Numbered from the stretch's first letter, positions 1 through 5,739 are shown. The stretch: 6,320 bases of DNA from Bacteroidota bacterium (GCA_023429365.1 JAEYVW010000316.1:1-6320); one strand, 5' to 3'. Made by a program: numbers and translations. Notes: generated by a model from the sequence alone, not told the origin.

Positions 1-1022
1 CCCCAGTAAGGCGTCATGCGACTATAGAAGTAATTAGCTACTTCCTGTGGCAAGCCTGACTCACGCAACGCATCGATCACATGACTTTCTTCACCAAATT
101 CAGCGGGATTATTACTACTGCCAAAATAATTGGGGAGAATGAACGTGAGCGTTTCTTCCTTGCCATAACTCCAGCGAAATGCATAGTCTTTATCAAGTCC
201 GCCTTCCGATCTGTTTTCTTTGTCCACGCCAATGGTCAGTTCGCTCCGCCCGCCCCGCATGGTTTCTTTTGCGTATTCATTGGTAGGCATCAGTATCACC
301 GCAAACGAACAGGCGGCGATCGCAAAGGAAATGATCGTCAGCGCAAAGGTTTTGAAAAAATGAACGTAGTCTTTTGTCTGGATGGTTTTGATAAGAAAAC
401 CGATGCCCAGGCAAAGGATCAGGATCATGTAATAGAAAACGGACTGTACGTGGTTTTGTCCGAAGAAAAGTGTGCTGAATAGAACGGTGACACCAAAACC
501 AAGTATATATTTTCGCTGCATCAGCAGGATGATACCGGCCAGCACAGCGGGGGCATAACCCATCGTGGCGAATTTGGTGATATGTCCTACGGCCAGGATG
601 ATGGCATTATAAGATGCAAAACCATAAGCGAGTGATCCAAGGATACCGACCCAGGGCTTTAAACGCAATACCTGGGTAAGTATGTAAAAACAAACGCAGG
701 AGAGAAAGAACAGGCCTGCAGAATGTGGCATGTTAAGCGTTAAGATATAATGCAGCCAGCCCAACCCGATATTATACTTACTGCTGATCAGGATCTGGAA
801 AGCCGGCATACCGCTGTACATCGAATTGGTCCATAAAGGGTGGTAACCGTATCTTTCATAAAATTCAACAGACTGTTGCGCCATACCCCGGGTTCCCAAC
901 ATATCATGCTGGTTGATCACCATCCCCTGCAATGCCGGAAGGCAATAGATCACCGTAACGATTAAAAATATTCCAATTGCAACCAGGTGCGGCAAAGCTT
1001 TGCTGAACAGGTTCTTATTCAT
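1..1022 (-). CDS. YfhO-family multi-spanning membrane protein, N-terminal part (gene continues beyond the left edge)
   Basis: Reading the minus strand from the ATG at 1022 gives 340 uninterrupted codons to the window edge, with no stop, so the gene is 3'-truncated by the window. The protein starts MNKNLFSKALPHLVAIGIFL. It has a membrane segment at about residues 13-31, a loop with NQHDMLGTRGMAQQ (about 37-50) and LWTNSMYSGMPAFQ (about 63-76), then several hydrophobic spans between about 100 and 250. GHITKFATMGYAPAVLAGIILL (about 146-167, described in parts) and the later NEYAKETMRGG stretch match, from memory, the large Bacteroidota membrane proteins assigned to the YfhO family, usually around 800 residues. 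YfhO of Bacillus is linked to glycosylation of cell-envelope polymers; the role of the Bacteroidota members is not established, so an envelope glycan or lipid-sugar function is only an inference. No Shine-Dalgarno is seen before the ATG. It is transcribed divergently from the small membrane protein at 1076. Confidence 0.85.
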   Translation of the reverse strand, partial: MNKNLFSKALPHLVAIGIFLIVTVIYCLPALQGMVINQHDMLGTRGMAQQSVEFYERYGYHPLWTNSMYSGMPAFQILISSKYNIGLGWLHYILTLNMPHSAGLFFLSCVCFYILTQVLRLKPWVGILGSLAYGFASYNAIILAVGHITKFATMGYAPAVLAGIILLMQRKYILGFGVTVLFSTLFFGQNHVQSVFYYMILILCLGIGFLIKTIQTKDYVHFFKTFALTIISFAIAACSFAVILMPTNEYAKETMRGGRSELTIGVDKENRSEGGLDKDYAFRWSYGKEETLTFILPNYFGSSNNPAEFGEESHVIDALRESGLPQEVANYFYSRMTPYW

Positions 1023-1028
1023 AGACCA

Positions 1029-1062
1029 TTGATATTAAGCTGCCAAAATAATGCTATTTTAG
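1029..1062 (+). promoter_or_regulatory. Possible promoter for the 102-residue membrane protein and yhhQ
   Basis: TTG at 1029-1031 is followed after 23 bases by TATTTTAG at 1055-1062, one base off the Bacteroidota -7 consensus TAnnTTTG. The ATG lies 13 bases further on. The same TTG-N23-TATTTTAG arrangement occurs upstream of umuD. The spacer is at the long end of what is usual, so this is a weak call. Any promoter for the divergent YfhO-family gene must share the same 53 bases; TTATTTTG on the minus strand (within 1044-1051) is its only -7-like candidate. Confidence 0.25.
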
Positions 1063-1075
1063 ATGAAAATTGTCC

Positions 1076-1384
1076 ATGCGTTGGCTATTATTTTTGTCAA
1101 GACTGGCTTTTATCACCGGCATCTTTTTTCTTCTTTCCGTATCGCTGCTGATCAGGGACTGGGCGCAGGATGATGCGATCACTTCAACAGTCATCACTAT
1201 TGGGTATGTGATGGGCCTGTTGCTCGTACCTCTTGTCAACTTATGCTATCTTATCGTACTTTTTGTAAAGCGAAGACTGACGATATATGTACCGATGTGG
1301 CTGGTGATAGCAAACATTCTTTTTTTGTTTATATTAGTCTCCTATATTTTTTTCCTGAATGATCCACACTATCATCCACAATAA
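1076..1384 (+). CDS. Small three-helix integral membrane protein, function unknown
   Basis: An ATG at 1076 gives 102 residues starting MRWLLFLSRLAFITGIFFLL. The frame is open two codons further up to a TTG at 1070, but the ATG is the more likely start. Three hydrophobic segments are visible at about residues 6-27, 37-66 and 73-94. A basic KRR turn lies between the second and third, and the tail NDPHYHPQ is short, polar and histidine-rich. No catalytic motif is visible and I do not recognise the family. The 3' end overlaps the transporter gene by 26 bases in another frame, so the two are almost certainly co-transcribed and probably translationally coupled. The coupling hints at, but does not show, a shared role at the membrane. 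Confidence 0.7.
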   Translation: MRWLLFLSRLAFITGIFFLLSVSLLIRDWAQDDAITSTVITIGYVMGLLLVPLVNLCYLIVLFVKRRLTIYVPMWLVIANILFLFILVSYIFFLNDPHYHPQ

Positions 1385-2156
1385 ACCTACCCGGCTATTC
1401 CTGGTACTGGCAGGTGTTTTTATTACCAACGCTTTGATCGCTGAATTCATCGGTGTCAAAATATTCTCGCTGGAAGAGACCTTTGGCTGGAAACCCGCGG
1501 ATATAAAATTGTTTGGAGGCAGCTATTCCTTCAATCTTACCTGCGGCGTTTTATTATGGCCGGTTGTATTTGTGATGACTGATATCATCAATGAATATTA
1601 TGGCCGTAAAGGTGTAAAGTTTCTCAGCTGGCTCACGATCGCATTGATCGCTTTTGGTTTTCTGATGGTATTTGGCGCTATCCAAACCTCGCCTAATAGC
1701 TGGTGGATCGGTAGCAAAAAAGAAACGGGGATAGAAAACATGAGTACTGCGTACAATGCTGTATTTGGACAGGGGTTGGGAATCATCATTGCATCAATGA
1801 CGGCATTCATGGTGGCGCAAATTGTAGACGTGCTGGTATTTCATCGAATAAAAAAAATGACAGGGGAGAAGAAGATATGGCTGAGGGCAACCGGTTCTAC
1901 AGTGATCTCGCAGCTGATCGACAGTTTTATCGTATTGCTGATCGCGTTTTATTTTTATCCCAAGTGGGTGCCTGGGCAGGGCGAACCCTGGCCTTTCGAC
2001 CAGATCATGGCTATCTGTATTGTCAACTACATTTATAAATTTATCATGGCTATCATTCTCACACCGGTCATTTACCTGGTACATGGCTGGATCGAACGTT
2101 ACCTCGGCCATGAAAAAGCAGCTGAGATGAAACAGGCAGCGATGAGGGAGGTTTAG
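1359..2156 (+). CDS. yhhQ: Queuosine precursor transporter, YhhQ/VUT family
   Basis: This encodes 265 residues of an inner-membrane protein of the YhhQ (COG1738, 'VUT') family. Characterised members import queuosine precursors such as preQ0 and preQ1 for tRNA modification. About six hydrophobic spans are seen, near residues 11-33, 59-77, 88-108, 136-160, 182-200 and 216-245. Family signatures are present: NALIAEFIGVKIF (24-36), TDIINEYYGRKG (74-85), AQIVDVLVF (153-161) and STVISQLIDSF (180-190), which supply the conserved acidic and glutamine residues within the membrane. It is longer than the roughly 220-residue E. coli protein because of an extended loop around residues 37-57 and 110-135, as I recall for Bacteroidota homologues. 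The ATG at 1359 lies inside the preceding gene; no queuosine biosynthesis gene and no preQ1 riboswitch is visible in the window. The substrate is inferred from family membership. Confidence 0.92.
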   Translation: MIHTIIHNKPTRLFLVLAGVFITNALIAEFIGVKIFSLEETFGWKPADIKLFGGSYSFNLTCGVLLWPVVFVMTDIINEYYGRKGVKFLSWLTIALIAFGFLMVFGAIQTSPNSWWIGSKKETGIENMSTAYNAVFGQGLGIIIASMTAFMVAQIVDVLVFHRIKKMTGEKKIWLRATGSTVISQLIDSFIVLLIAFYFYPKWVPGQGEPWPFDQIMAICIVNYIYKFIMAIILTPVIYLVHGWIERYLGHEKAAEMKQAAMREV

Positions 2157-2178
2157 CTATTGATGCGCTTTTCAGTTT

Positions 2179-2265
2179 GTTTAATATGGTTTAATGTAGT
2201 TGAACGTAGTTGAATATTGTATTACGACATTAAACAATCTTCAACCACATTCAACAATCTTCAAC
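2179..2265. repeat. Element A, copy 1: 10-base-phased GTTGAA dyad
   Basis: Four left-arm cores start at 2179, 2189, 2199 and 2209 (GTTTAA, GTTTAA, GTTGAA, GTTGAA). Four right-arm cores end at 2235, 2245, 2255 and 2265 (TTAAAC, TTCAAC, TTCAAC, TTCAAC). Each left/right pair is placed symmetrically about position 2222. The four-base linkers between cores are not complementary. This copy is the most diverged of the three and begins 23 bases after the yhhQ stop codon, so it could serve as that gene's 3' structure. Confidence 0.88.
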
Positions 2266-2298
2266 TATATCAGTGCGTACTTGGAAGCTGGAACCGCA

Positions 2299-2393
2299 GA
2301 ACGCGGATCGTTATGATGGTCATGATTTATTATGATCAGATCTTGCTATAACAGTATCATAACTGATCATAATAATCATAAAAATCCGCGTTC
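2299..2393. repeat. Element B, copy 1: GAACGCGGAT-bounded ATGAT dyad
   Basis: GAACGCGGAT at 2299-2308 is matched by its exact complement ATCCGCGTTC at 2384-2393. Between them are three ATGAT cores at 2313, 2322 and 2332, mirrored by ATCAT ending at 2379, 2370 and 2360. All pairs are symmetric about 2346, with 9- and 10-base steps. The central 19 bases (2337-2355) are unpaired. Linkers between cores match poorly, so conservation is confined to the ends and the cores. Confidence 0.9.
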
Positions 2394-2424
2394 CCTGTTC
2401 TATGCTGCAAGGTCATTTGATGTG

Positions 2425-2511
2425 GTTGAATGTAGTTTAAAGTTGTTGAATGTGGTTGAATATTGTATTACGACATTAAACCATCTTCAACCATTTTCAA
2501 CAATCTTCAAC
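2425..2511. repeat. Element A, copy 2: 10-base-phased GTTGAA dyad
   Basis: Left cores start at 2425, 2435, 2445 and 2455; right cores end at 2481, 2491, 2501 and 2511. The outermost (GTTGAA/TTCAAC) and third pairs are exact complements; the other two have one mismatch each. It is 87 bases long like the other copies. It differs from copy 3 at only two positions, both in the third left unit. Confidence 0.9.
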
Positions 2512-2544
2512 TTATTCAGGTCGCATTTGGAAACGTAAACGGTA

Positions 2545-2639
2545 GAACGCGGATCGTTATGATGGTCATGATTTATTATGATCAGATCCTGCTATGACAG
2601 TATCATAACTGATCATAATAATCATAAAAATCCGCGTTC
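2545..2639. repeat. Element B, copy 2: GAACGCGGAT-bounded ATGAT dyad
   Basis: This is a 95-base copy of the element at 2299, identical except at two positions, both in the central loop (2589 and 2596). The ten-base ends (2545-2554 and 2630-2639) and all six ATGAT/ATCAT cores are preserved. Confidence 0.92.
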
Positions 2640-2670
2640 CCTGTTCTATGCTGCAAGGTCATTTGATGTG

Positions 2671-2757
2671 GTTGAATGTAGTTTAAAGTTGTTGAAAATG
2701 GTTGAATATTGTATTACGACATTAAACCATCTTCAACCATTTTCAACAATCTTCAAC
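2671..2757. repeat. Element A, copy 3: 10-base-phased GTTGAA dyad, next to the SRAP 3' end
   Basis: Left cores start at 2671, 2681, 2691 and 2701; right cores end at 2727, 2737, 2747 and 2757. It lies immediately downstream of the minus-strand damage-tolerance operon, whose last stop codon is at 2768-2766. If transcribed it would be the 3' end of that mRNA. No uridine tract follows it on the minus strand, so it is not a standard intrinsic terminator. Confidence 0.9.
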
Positions 2758-2765
2758 CGATTCAC

Positions 2766-3551
2766 CTAGGGGTTCATCTCGCCCAATGCCGGCAAATGCT
2801 CCCATTCCCAAAACTCAGTTTTTGGTTTATCGTCAGGGCGCAGCTTTGGTGTTCGTATCGTAAAAACAGGATGGTAGTCCAGGTCTTCTGATGGCATTTC
2901 ATATGCCAGTATCTCGCGGTAGCGTGGTTCGCTCAGGTCCTCACTTAAAAATTCCTTCGCGGTTTCAAACGGCAGAAACAATGGCATTCTTCCGCGGTTG
3001 TCGCCATCGTTGTGAATATTACTCATCACCGAATTGGCGGCACGGGTGATCAGGCCATAGCTCCAGCGTTTGATCATTTCACCGGTTTCCTTATCGGGTA
3101 ATTCGGCCACTGAATATAGCCCCGGAAGAAAAAACGTCATTTGTTCCTTTGGTTTCACCCAATAGGGCACTTTCTTTTTCCAACCCCTGATGCCACGGTG
3201 TTCGTAGATGCCTGTCACCGGTATCAGGCATCGCCGGTTTTTGATCTTAAACCAATAACTCTTTGGATCATCCCAGATTCTTTCGGCGCGGATATTCAGG
3301 AAGCCATTCCTGGTCACCAGTGTTGGTTCCGTTTTGCTGTAAAACGGGATAATGCCCCATTCCATCAGCCTGCAGTGCCATTTAAAATCTTCGCGGTTGA
3401 TATAGATGATGGGGTATTTCCCAAACACGCCGACACCCTGCACATGATCGATGGCGCCAAACTCCAGTTCGATCTGGTCGTCGAAGACCAGCCCGGGAAA
3501 ATAATCACCCAGTACCCTGATATCGGTACTAAAGGATACATCATAACACAT
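2766..3551 (-). CDS. SRAP-domain abasic-site-processing protein (YedK/HMCES family)
   Basis: This encodes 261 residues. The family binds abasic sites in single-stranded DNA and forms a covalent thiazolidine link through Cys2 after the initiator Met is removed, protecting the site from cleavage and error. The start is fixed by this chemistry: the ATG at 3551 gives MCYDVSF, whereas the longer frame from a TTG at 3557 would bury the cysteine at residue 4. Other family features are MEWGIIPFY (63-71), NIRAERI with Asn86, RRCLIPVTGIYEHR (106-119) with Glu117, and SNIHNDGDNRGRMPLFLP (177-194) with His180. Together with Cys2 these are the expected active-site residues, so the protein should be active. 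It is last in the umuD-umuC-unknown-SRAP run, two bases after the preceding stop, so expression with the SOS polymerase is likely. The 'peptidase' label sometimes used for the family refers to this same Cys2 site. Confidence 0.95.
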   Translation of the reverse strand: MCYDVSFSTDIRVLGDYFPGLVFDDQIELEFGAIDHVQGVGVFGKYPIIYINREDFKWHCRLMEWGIIPFYSKTEPTLVTRNGFLNIRAERIWDDPKSYWFKIKNRRCLIPVTGIYEHRGIRGWKKKVPYWVKPKEQMTFFLPGLYSVAELPDKETGEMIKRWSYGLITRAANSVMSNIHNDGDNRGRMPLFLPFETAKEFLSEDLSEPRYREILAYEMPSEDLDYHPVFTIRTPKLRPDDKPKTEFWEWEHLPALGEMNP

Positions 3552-3553
3552 AG

Positions 3554-4060
3554 TCAATATTTTTCCAATTCAGAAAGCCTCAGCCTGTGGATTTGTGATG
3601 CATATTTCAGGATCACATACAATTCTCCAAAGACCAGTTCTAAATTAGGATATATCGACTCATCGCGCCCGATCTTCCAGCTTGTTTTTTTTGAAATATA
3701 TTCACGGATCCTGGCGCTGTATTTTTCGTTTAGTTGTCTTTTTACCTTTTCCAGGTCATCGATAAAAGCAGCATACACACGGTAACCCGAGCCGGGCATG
3801 ATCAGTTCCTCCACCTTTTTCCGGTGTACTTCATTTTCCAGGTCAAGAATAAACCGGTAGCGGTCGCGGGGATCGATCGCCTGCCAGTGCGTTTTCGCGG
3901 TGATGATATCATCGTAGTCCGTGAGCAGGATCGGTATCGCTTTACCATTTGCCCGCTCCACTTCTGCATGAATGTTTTTTTGCGATACGAGCCATCGCCT
4001 GTTCACTTCCCGAAGGGCTGCGACTAATTTGGGATGAAATGGAACAAAAACGTTGAACAT
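3554..4060 (-). CDS. Uncharacterised 168-residue protein of the umuDC-SRAP operon
   Basis: I do not recognise this family. The ATG at 4060 follows the umuC stop by three bases, and its TGA ends two bases before the SRAP start, so it is locked into the operon. The protein starts MFNVFVPFHPKLVAALREVN. It is highly charged and soluble, with no signal peptide or membrane segment. An amphipathic helix is likely at about 10-37. A short hydrophobic strand AIPILL (41-46) runs into acidic TDYDD (47-51), and a DPRDRYRF patch lies at 63-70. A long charged, coiled-coil-like helix spans about 97-125, and a C-terminal helix about 138-165. No nuclease, polymerase or helicase motif is evident. Position alone suggests a partner or regulator of UmuC or of the SRAP protein. 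Confidence 0.85.
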   Translation of the reverse strand: MFNVFVPFHPKLVAALREVNRRWLVSQKNIHAEVERANGKAIPILLTDYDDIITAKTHWQAIDPRDRYRFILDLENEVHRKKVEELIMPGSGYRVYAAFIDDLEKVKRQLNEKYSARIREYISKKTSWKIGRDESIYPNLELVFGELYVILKYASQIHRLRLSELEKY

Positions 4061-4063
4061 CGC

Positions 4064-5326
4064 TTAGTTTTTCACGTGTAAAACTTCGTTCATATTCGTC
4101 GTAAAGCGTTGCGAAAGGTATTCCGCTTTCAGCCTATAGCGTTTTTCAAAACCCTGCACCGCAAAACGGACGCTCTCGTTGCCAAGTGCGGCGTTCACAT
4201 GGTCCAGGGTGGCCATTAGCTTTTTATTACGTGCGCGGTCCACCGTATCTACCAGGCTGCCCTGGATCATGTCTTCGGGCACAAGGTCCGAAACAATTAC
4301 GCCGCATTTCTGATAATTGTGCCCGGGCTGGAAGATCAGGTCGAGGCCTTTGAGCGTGTACTTGATGATCTCCATGGTGTCGCTCGTCGGCACCTCGCAT
4401 TGAAGGGTGATGCTGGCCTCGTGCTGCTGGTCCTGGTTTCTGAACTGGTTGGTTTTAATAAACACGTTTATCTTACCCGCGCAGCTTTTTTCCCGCCGGA
4501 GTTTTTGCGCGCATGCTGCCGCATGGTTGGTTAGTGCTTCGATCATAAAATCTTTCTGGTTCGAAACTGTGCCAAAGGACCGCGAGGTGCAAATATTTTT
4601 CCGGCGTTTTTTCTCAAACTCCCATTCCAGGCAGGGTGTGCCCTTTAACTCTTTCAGCAGCCGGAGACCAACCACGCTCATTTTGTCGCGGATCCAGTCT
4701 TCGGGCGCCCGGAGCAGGTCGGCGGCGGTGTGGATGCCGCGGCGGCTGAGCAGGGTGGCGTACTGTTTGCCAATGCCCCAGATATCGTCGATGCTGGTAT
4801 TTTCCAGCGCCTGTCGCGTGAGTTCGGGGTTGGCCAGCCAGTGCACACCAGGACCGTGTTGTTTTTTCTTCGCGTAGCGGTTGGCGAGTTTGGCCAGGGT
4901 CTTGGTGGGCGCGATGCCGACCGTAATCGGGATACCGGTGTGCTGGGCGACCGTCCGCCGGATCCTTAGGCCCAGTTCGGCCAGGTTGGCGTACCGGAGT
5001 TCGGCCAGGTCCAGGAAAGCCTCATCGATGCTGTACAATTCTATGCGTGGCGCAAAGCCCGCGAGCAGTTTCATGACGCGATCGCTCATGTCGCCGTATA
5101 AAGTATAATTGCTGCTAAAGACGGCCACGCCGTGTTGCTTTATTTTATCCCGGATCATGTATTCGGGCACCGCCATCGCGATGCCCAGCGCTTTGGCTTC
5201 CTCGCTGCGGGCGATGACGCAGCCGTCGTTATTGCTCAGCACGACCACGGGCCTGTTGTTGAGCGCCGGGTTGAACACCCGCTCACAACTGCAGTAAAAA
5301 TTATTGCAATCAACCAAAGCAAACAT
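4064..5326 (-). CDS. umuC: Y-family translesion DNA polymerase V catalytic subunit UmuC
   Basis: This encodes 420 residues, the usual UmuC length. With UmuD' it forms polymerase V, which copies past damaged bases at the cost of mutations. The palm begins FALVDCNNFYCSCERVF, with metal ligand Asp6 and likely steric-gate Tyr11. SNNDGCVIARSEEAKALGI (31-49) binds the incoming nucleotide. YSIDEAFLDL (98-107) carries Asp101 and Glu102. GIAPTKTLAKLANRYAKK (137-154) is the conserved Y-family segment. A helix-hairpin-helix lies near 178-200 (IDDIWGIGKQ), followed by the little-finger domain, about 240-350. The C-terminal UmuC-type tail contains KRYRLKAEYLSQRFTT (395-410). Where E. coli has its clamp-binding motif QLNLF, this protein has QGSLV (355-359), lacking the terminal aromatic. 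The ATG lies inside umuD (17-base overlap), implying translational coupling. The central part of the gene appears richer in G+C, especially at third codon positions, than its neighbours. Confidence 0.97.
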   Translation of the reverse strand: MFALVDCNNFYCSCERVFNPALNNRPVVVLSNNDGCVIARSEEAKALGIAMAVPEYMIRDKIKQHGVAVFSSNYTLYGDMSDRVMKLLAGFAPRIELYSIDEAFLDLAELRYANLAELGLRIRRTVAQHTGIPITVGIAPTKTLAKLANRYAKKKQHGPGVHWLANPELTRQALENTSIDDIWGIGKQYATLLSRRGIHTAADLLRAPEDWIRDKMSVVGLRLLKELKGTPCLEWEFEKKRRKNICTSRSFGTVSNQKDFMIEALTNHAAACAQKLRREKSCAGKINVFIKTNQFRNQDQQHEASITLQCEVPTSDTMEIIKYTLKGLDLIFQPGHNYQKCGVIVSDLVPEDMIQGSLVDTVDRARNKKLMATLDHVNAALGNESVRFAVQGFEKRYRLKAEYLSQRFTTNMNEVLHVKN

Positions 5327-5735
5327 GTTTGAAATCTTTTGGATTGCTGATAATAGCCGTCACCACGCCCCAGATCACCAGGTCCGACTGGTGGGTCACA
5401 TCGATCTCCCGCATCTTGCTATTCGCCGGCACCAACCTGCACCTGTGTTCGTTGAGCTGGAGGTATTTCACCGTGAAGCCACCATTGACATAAGCCAGCA
5501 CGATATCCCCGTTTTTTGCCTGGATTGATTTATCCACCACGAGGTGACAGAGCGGCGGCATAAAGGCGTTGACCATCGACAGCCCCGTGCACTTAACGAT
5601 AAAGGTTGACAGCGGGTTTTTAACCAGGAAGTTGTTCAGATTGATCCGTTCCTCCACATAGTCGGCAGCAGGGGAGGGAAAGCCTGCCGGAACCGATATG
5701 TCGAGATATGGTACGCCCTCTGTTACGGATTTCAT
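5310..5735 (-). CDS. umuD: UmuD, self-cleaving S24-family subunit of DNA polymerase V
   Basis: This encodes 141 residues, matching UmuD; there is no N-terminal helix-turn-helix, which separates it from LexA. On RecA-ssDNA filaments UmuD cleaves itself to UmuD', which activates UmuC. The likely cleavage bond is Ala17-Gly18 in SVPAGFPSPA, the place of Cys24-Gly25 in E. coli. The catalytic dyad is Ser53 in CTGLSMVNA and Lys90 in GGFTVKYL (Ser60 and Lys97 in E. coli). NGDIVLAYVNG (75-85) and the closing VIWGVVTAII (120-129) are typical S24 strands. An oddity is MPPLCHLVVDKS (59-70), where most relatives have a PGD-type turn before the VDxS strand. First gene of the operon. No Shine-Dalgarno precedes the ATG; the upstream nested inverted repeat begins five bases before it. 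Confidence 0.95.
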   Translation of the reverse strand: MKSVTEGVPYLDISVPAGFPSPAADYVEERINLNNFLVKNPLSTFIVKCTGLSMVNAFMPPLCHLVVDKSIQAKNGDIVLAYVNGGFTVKYLQLNEHRCRLVPANSKMREIDVTHQSDLVIWGVVTAIISNPKDFKHVCFG

Positions 5736-5739
5736 ATTA

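Larger units (their letters stand above)
2179..2757. repeat. Composite tandem repeat array, order A-B-A-B-A, 246-base period
   Basis: This fills the gap between the convergent yhhQ and SRAP genes. Element A starts at 2179, 2425 and 2671; element B starts at 2299 and 2545. Every spacing is exactly 246 bases. The blocks 2299-2511 and 2545-2757 (B, 31-base linker, A) differ at only four of 213 positions: 2343/2589, 2350/2596, 2451/2697 and 2452/2698. The 33-base A-to-B linkers (2266-2298 and 2512-2544) are equal in length but agree at only a little over half their positions, and A1 is clearly more diverged. No credible gene is present; short open frames here are repeat translations. The array ends eight bases before the SRAP stop codon. 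Its position suggests a REP/BIME-like element, perhaps ending transcription or stabilising mRNA 3' ends, but this is inference. Confidence 0.93.

Noticed and set aside
81..482. 133-codon plus-strand frame at the left end
   Set aside because: It is antisense to the YfhO-family gene, whose minus-strand frame is continuous with matching family motifs; the plus-strand translation has no family features.
1023..1075. preQ1 riboswitch ahead of the queuosine precursor transporter
   Set aside because: Only 53 bases separate the divergent genes and I see no preQ1 hairpin and A-rich tail pattern; yhhQ itself starts inside the preceding gene.
2179..2757. CRISPR array
   Set aside because: The repeat units are long dyads at a 246-base period, the linkers are related rather than unique, and no cas gene is present.
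2332..2769. Two similar open frames of 68 and 63 codons (2332-2538 and 2578-2769) that look like a duplicated small gene
   Set aside because: They are translations of the B-A repeat block. The similarity is explained by the 98% identical DNA, and the frames run through the hairpin elements with low-complexity protein.
3141..4027. Plus-strand frames of 214 and 97 codons opposite the SRAP and unknown genes
   Set aside because: The opposite strand encodes a full SRAP active site and an operon-spaced gene; these frames are shadows.
4319..5528. Several plus-strand open frames opposite umuC and umuD
   Set aside because: They are antisense shadows of strongly supported polymerase V genes, with no recognisable protein features.
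5310..5735. LexA instead of UmuD
   Set aside because: At 141 residues it has the cleavage site within the first 20 residues and no DNA-binding domain, and it overlaps umuC.
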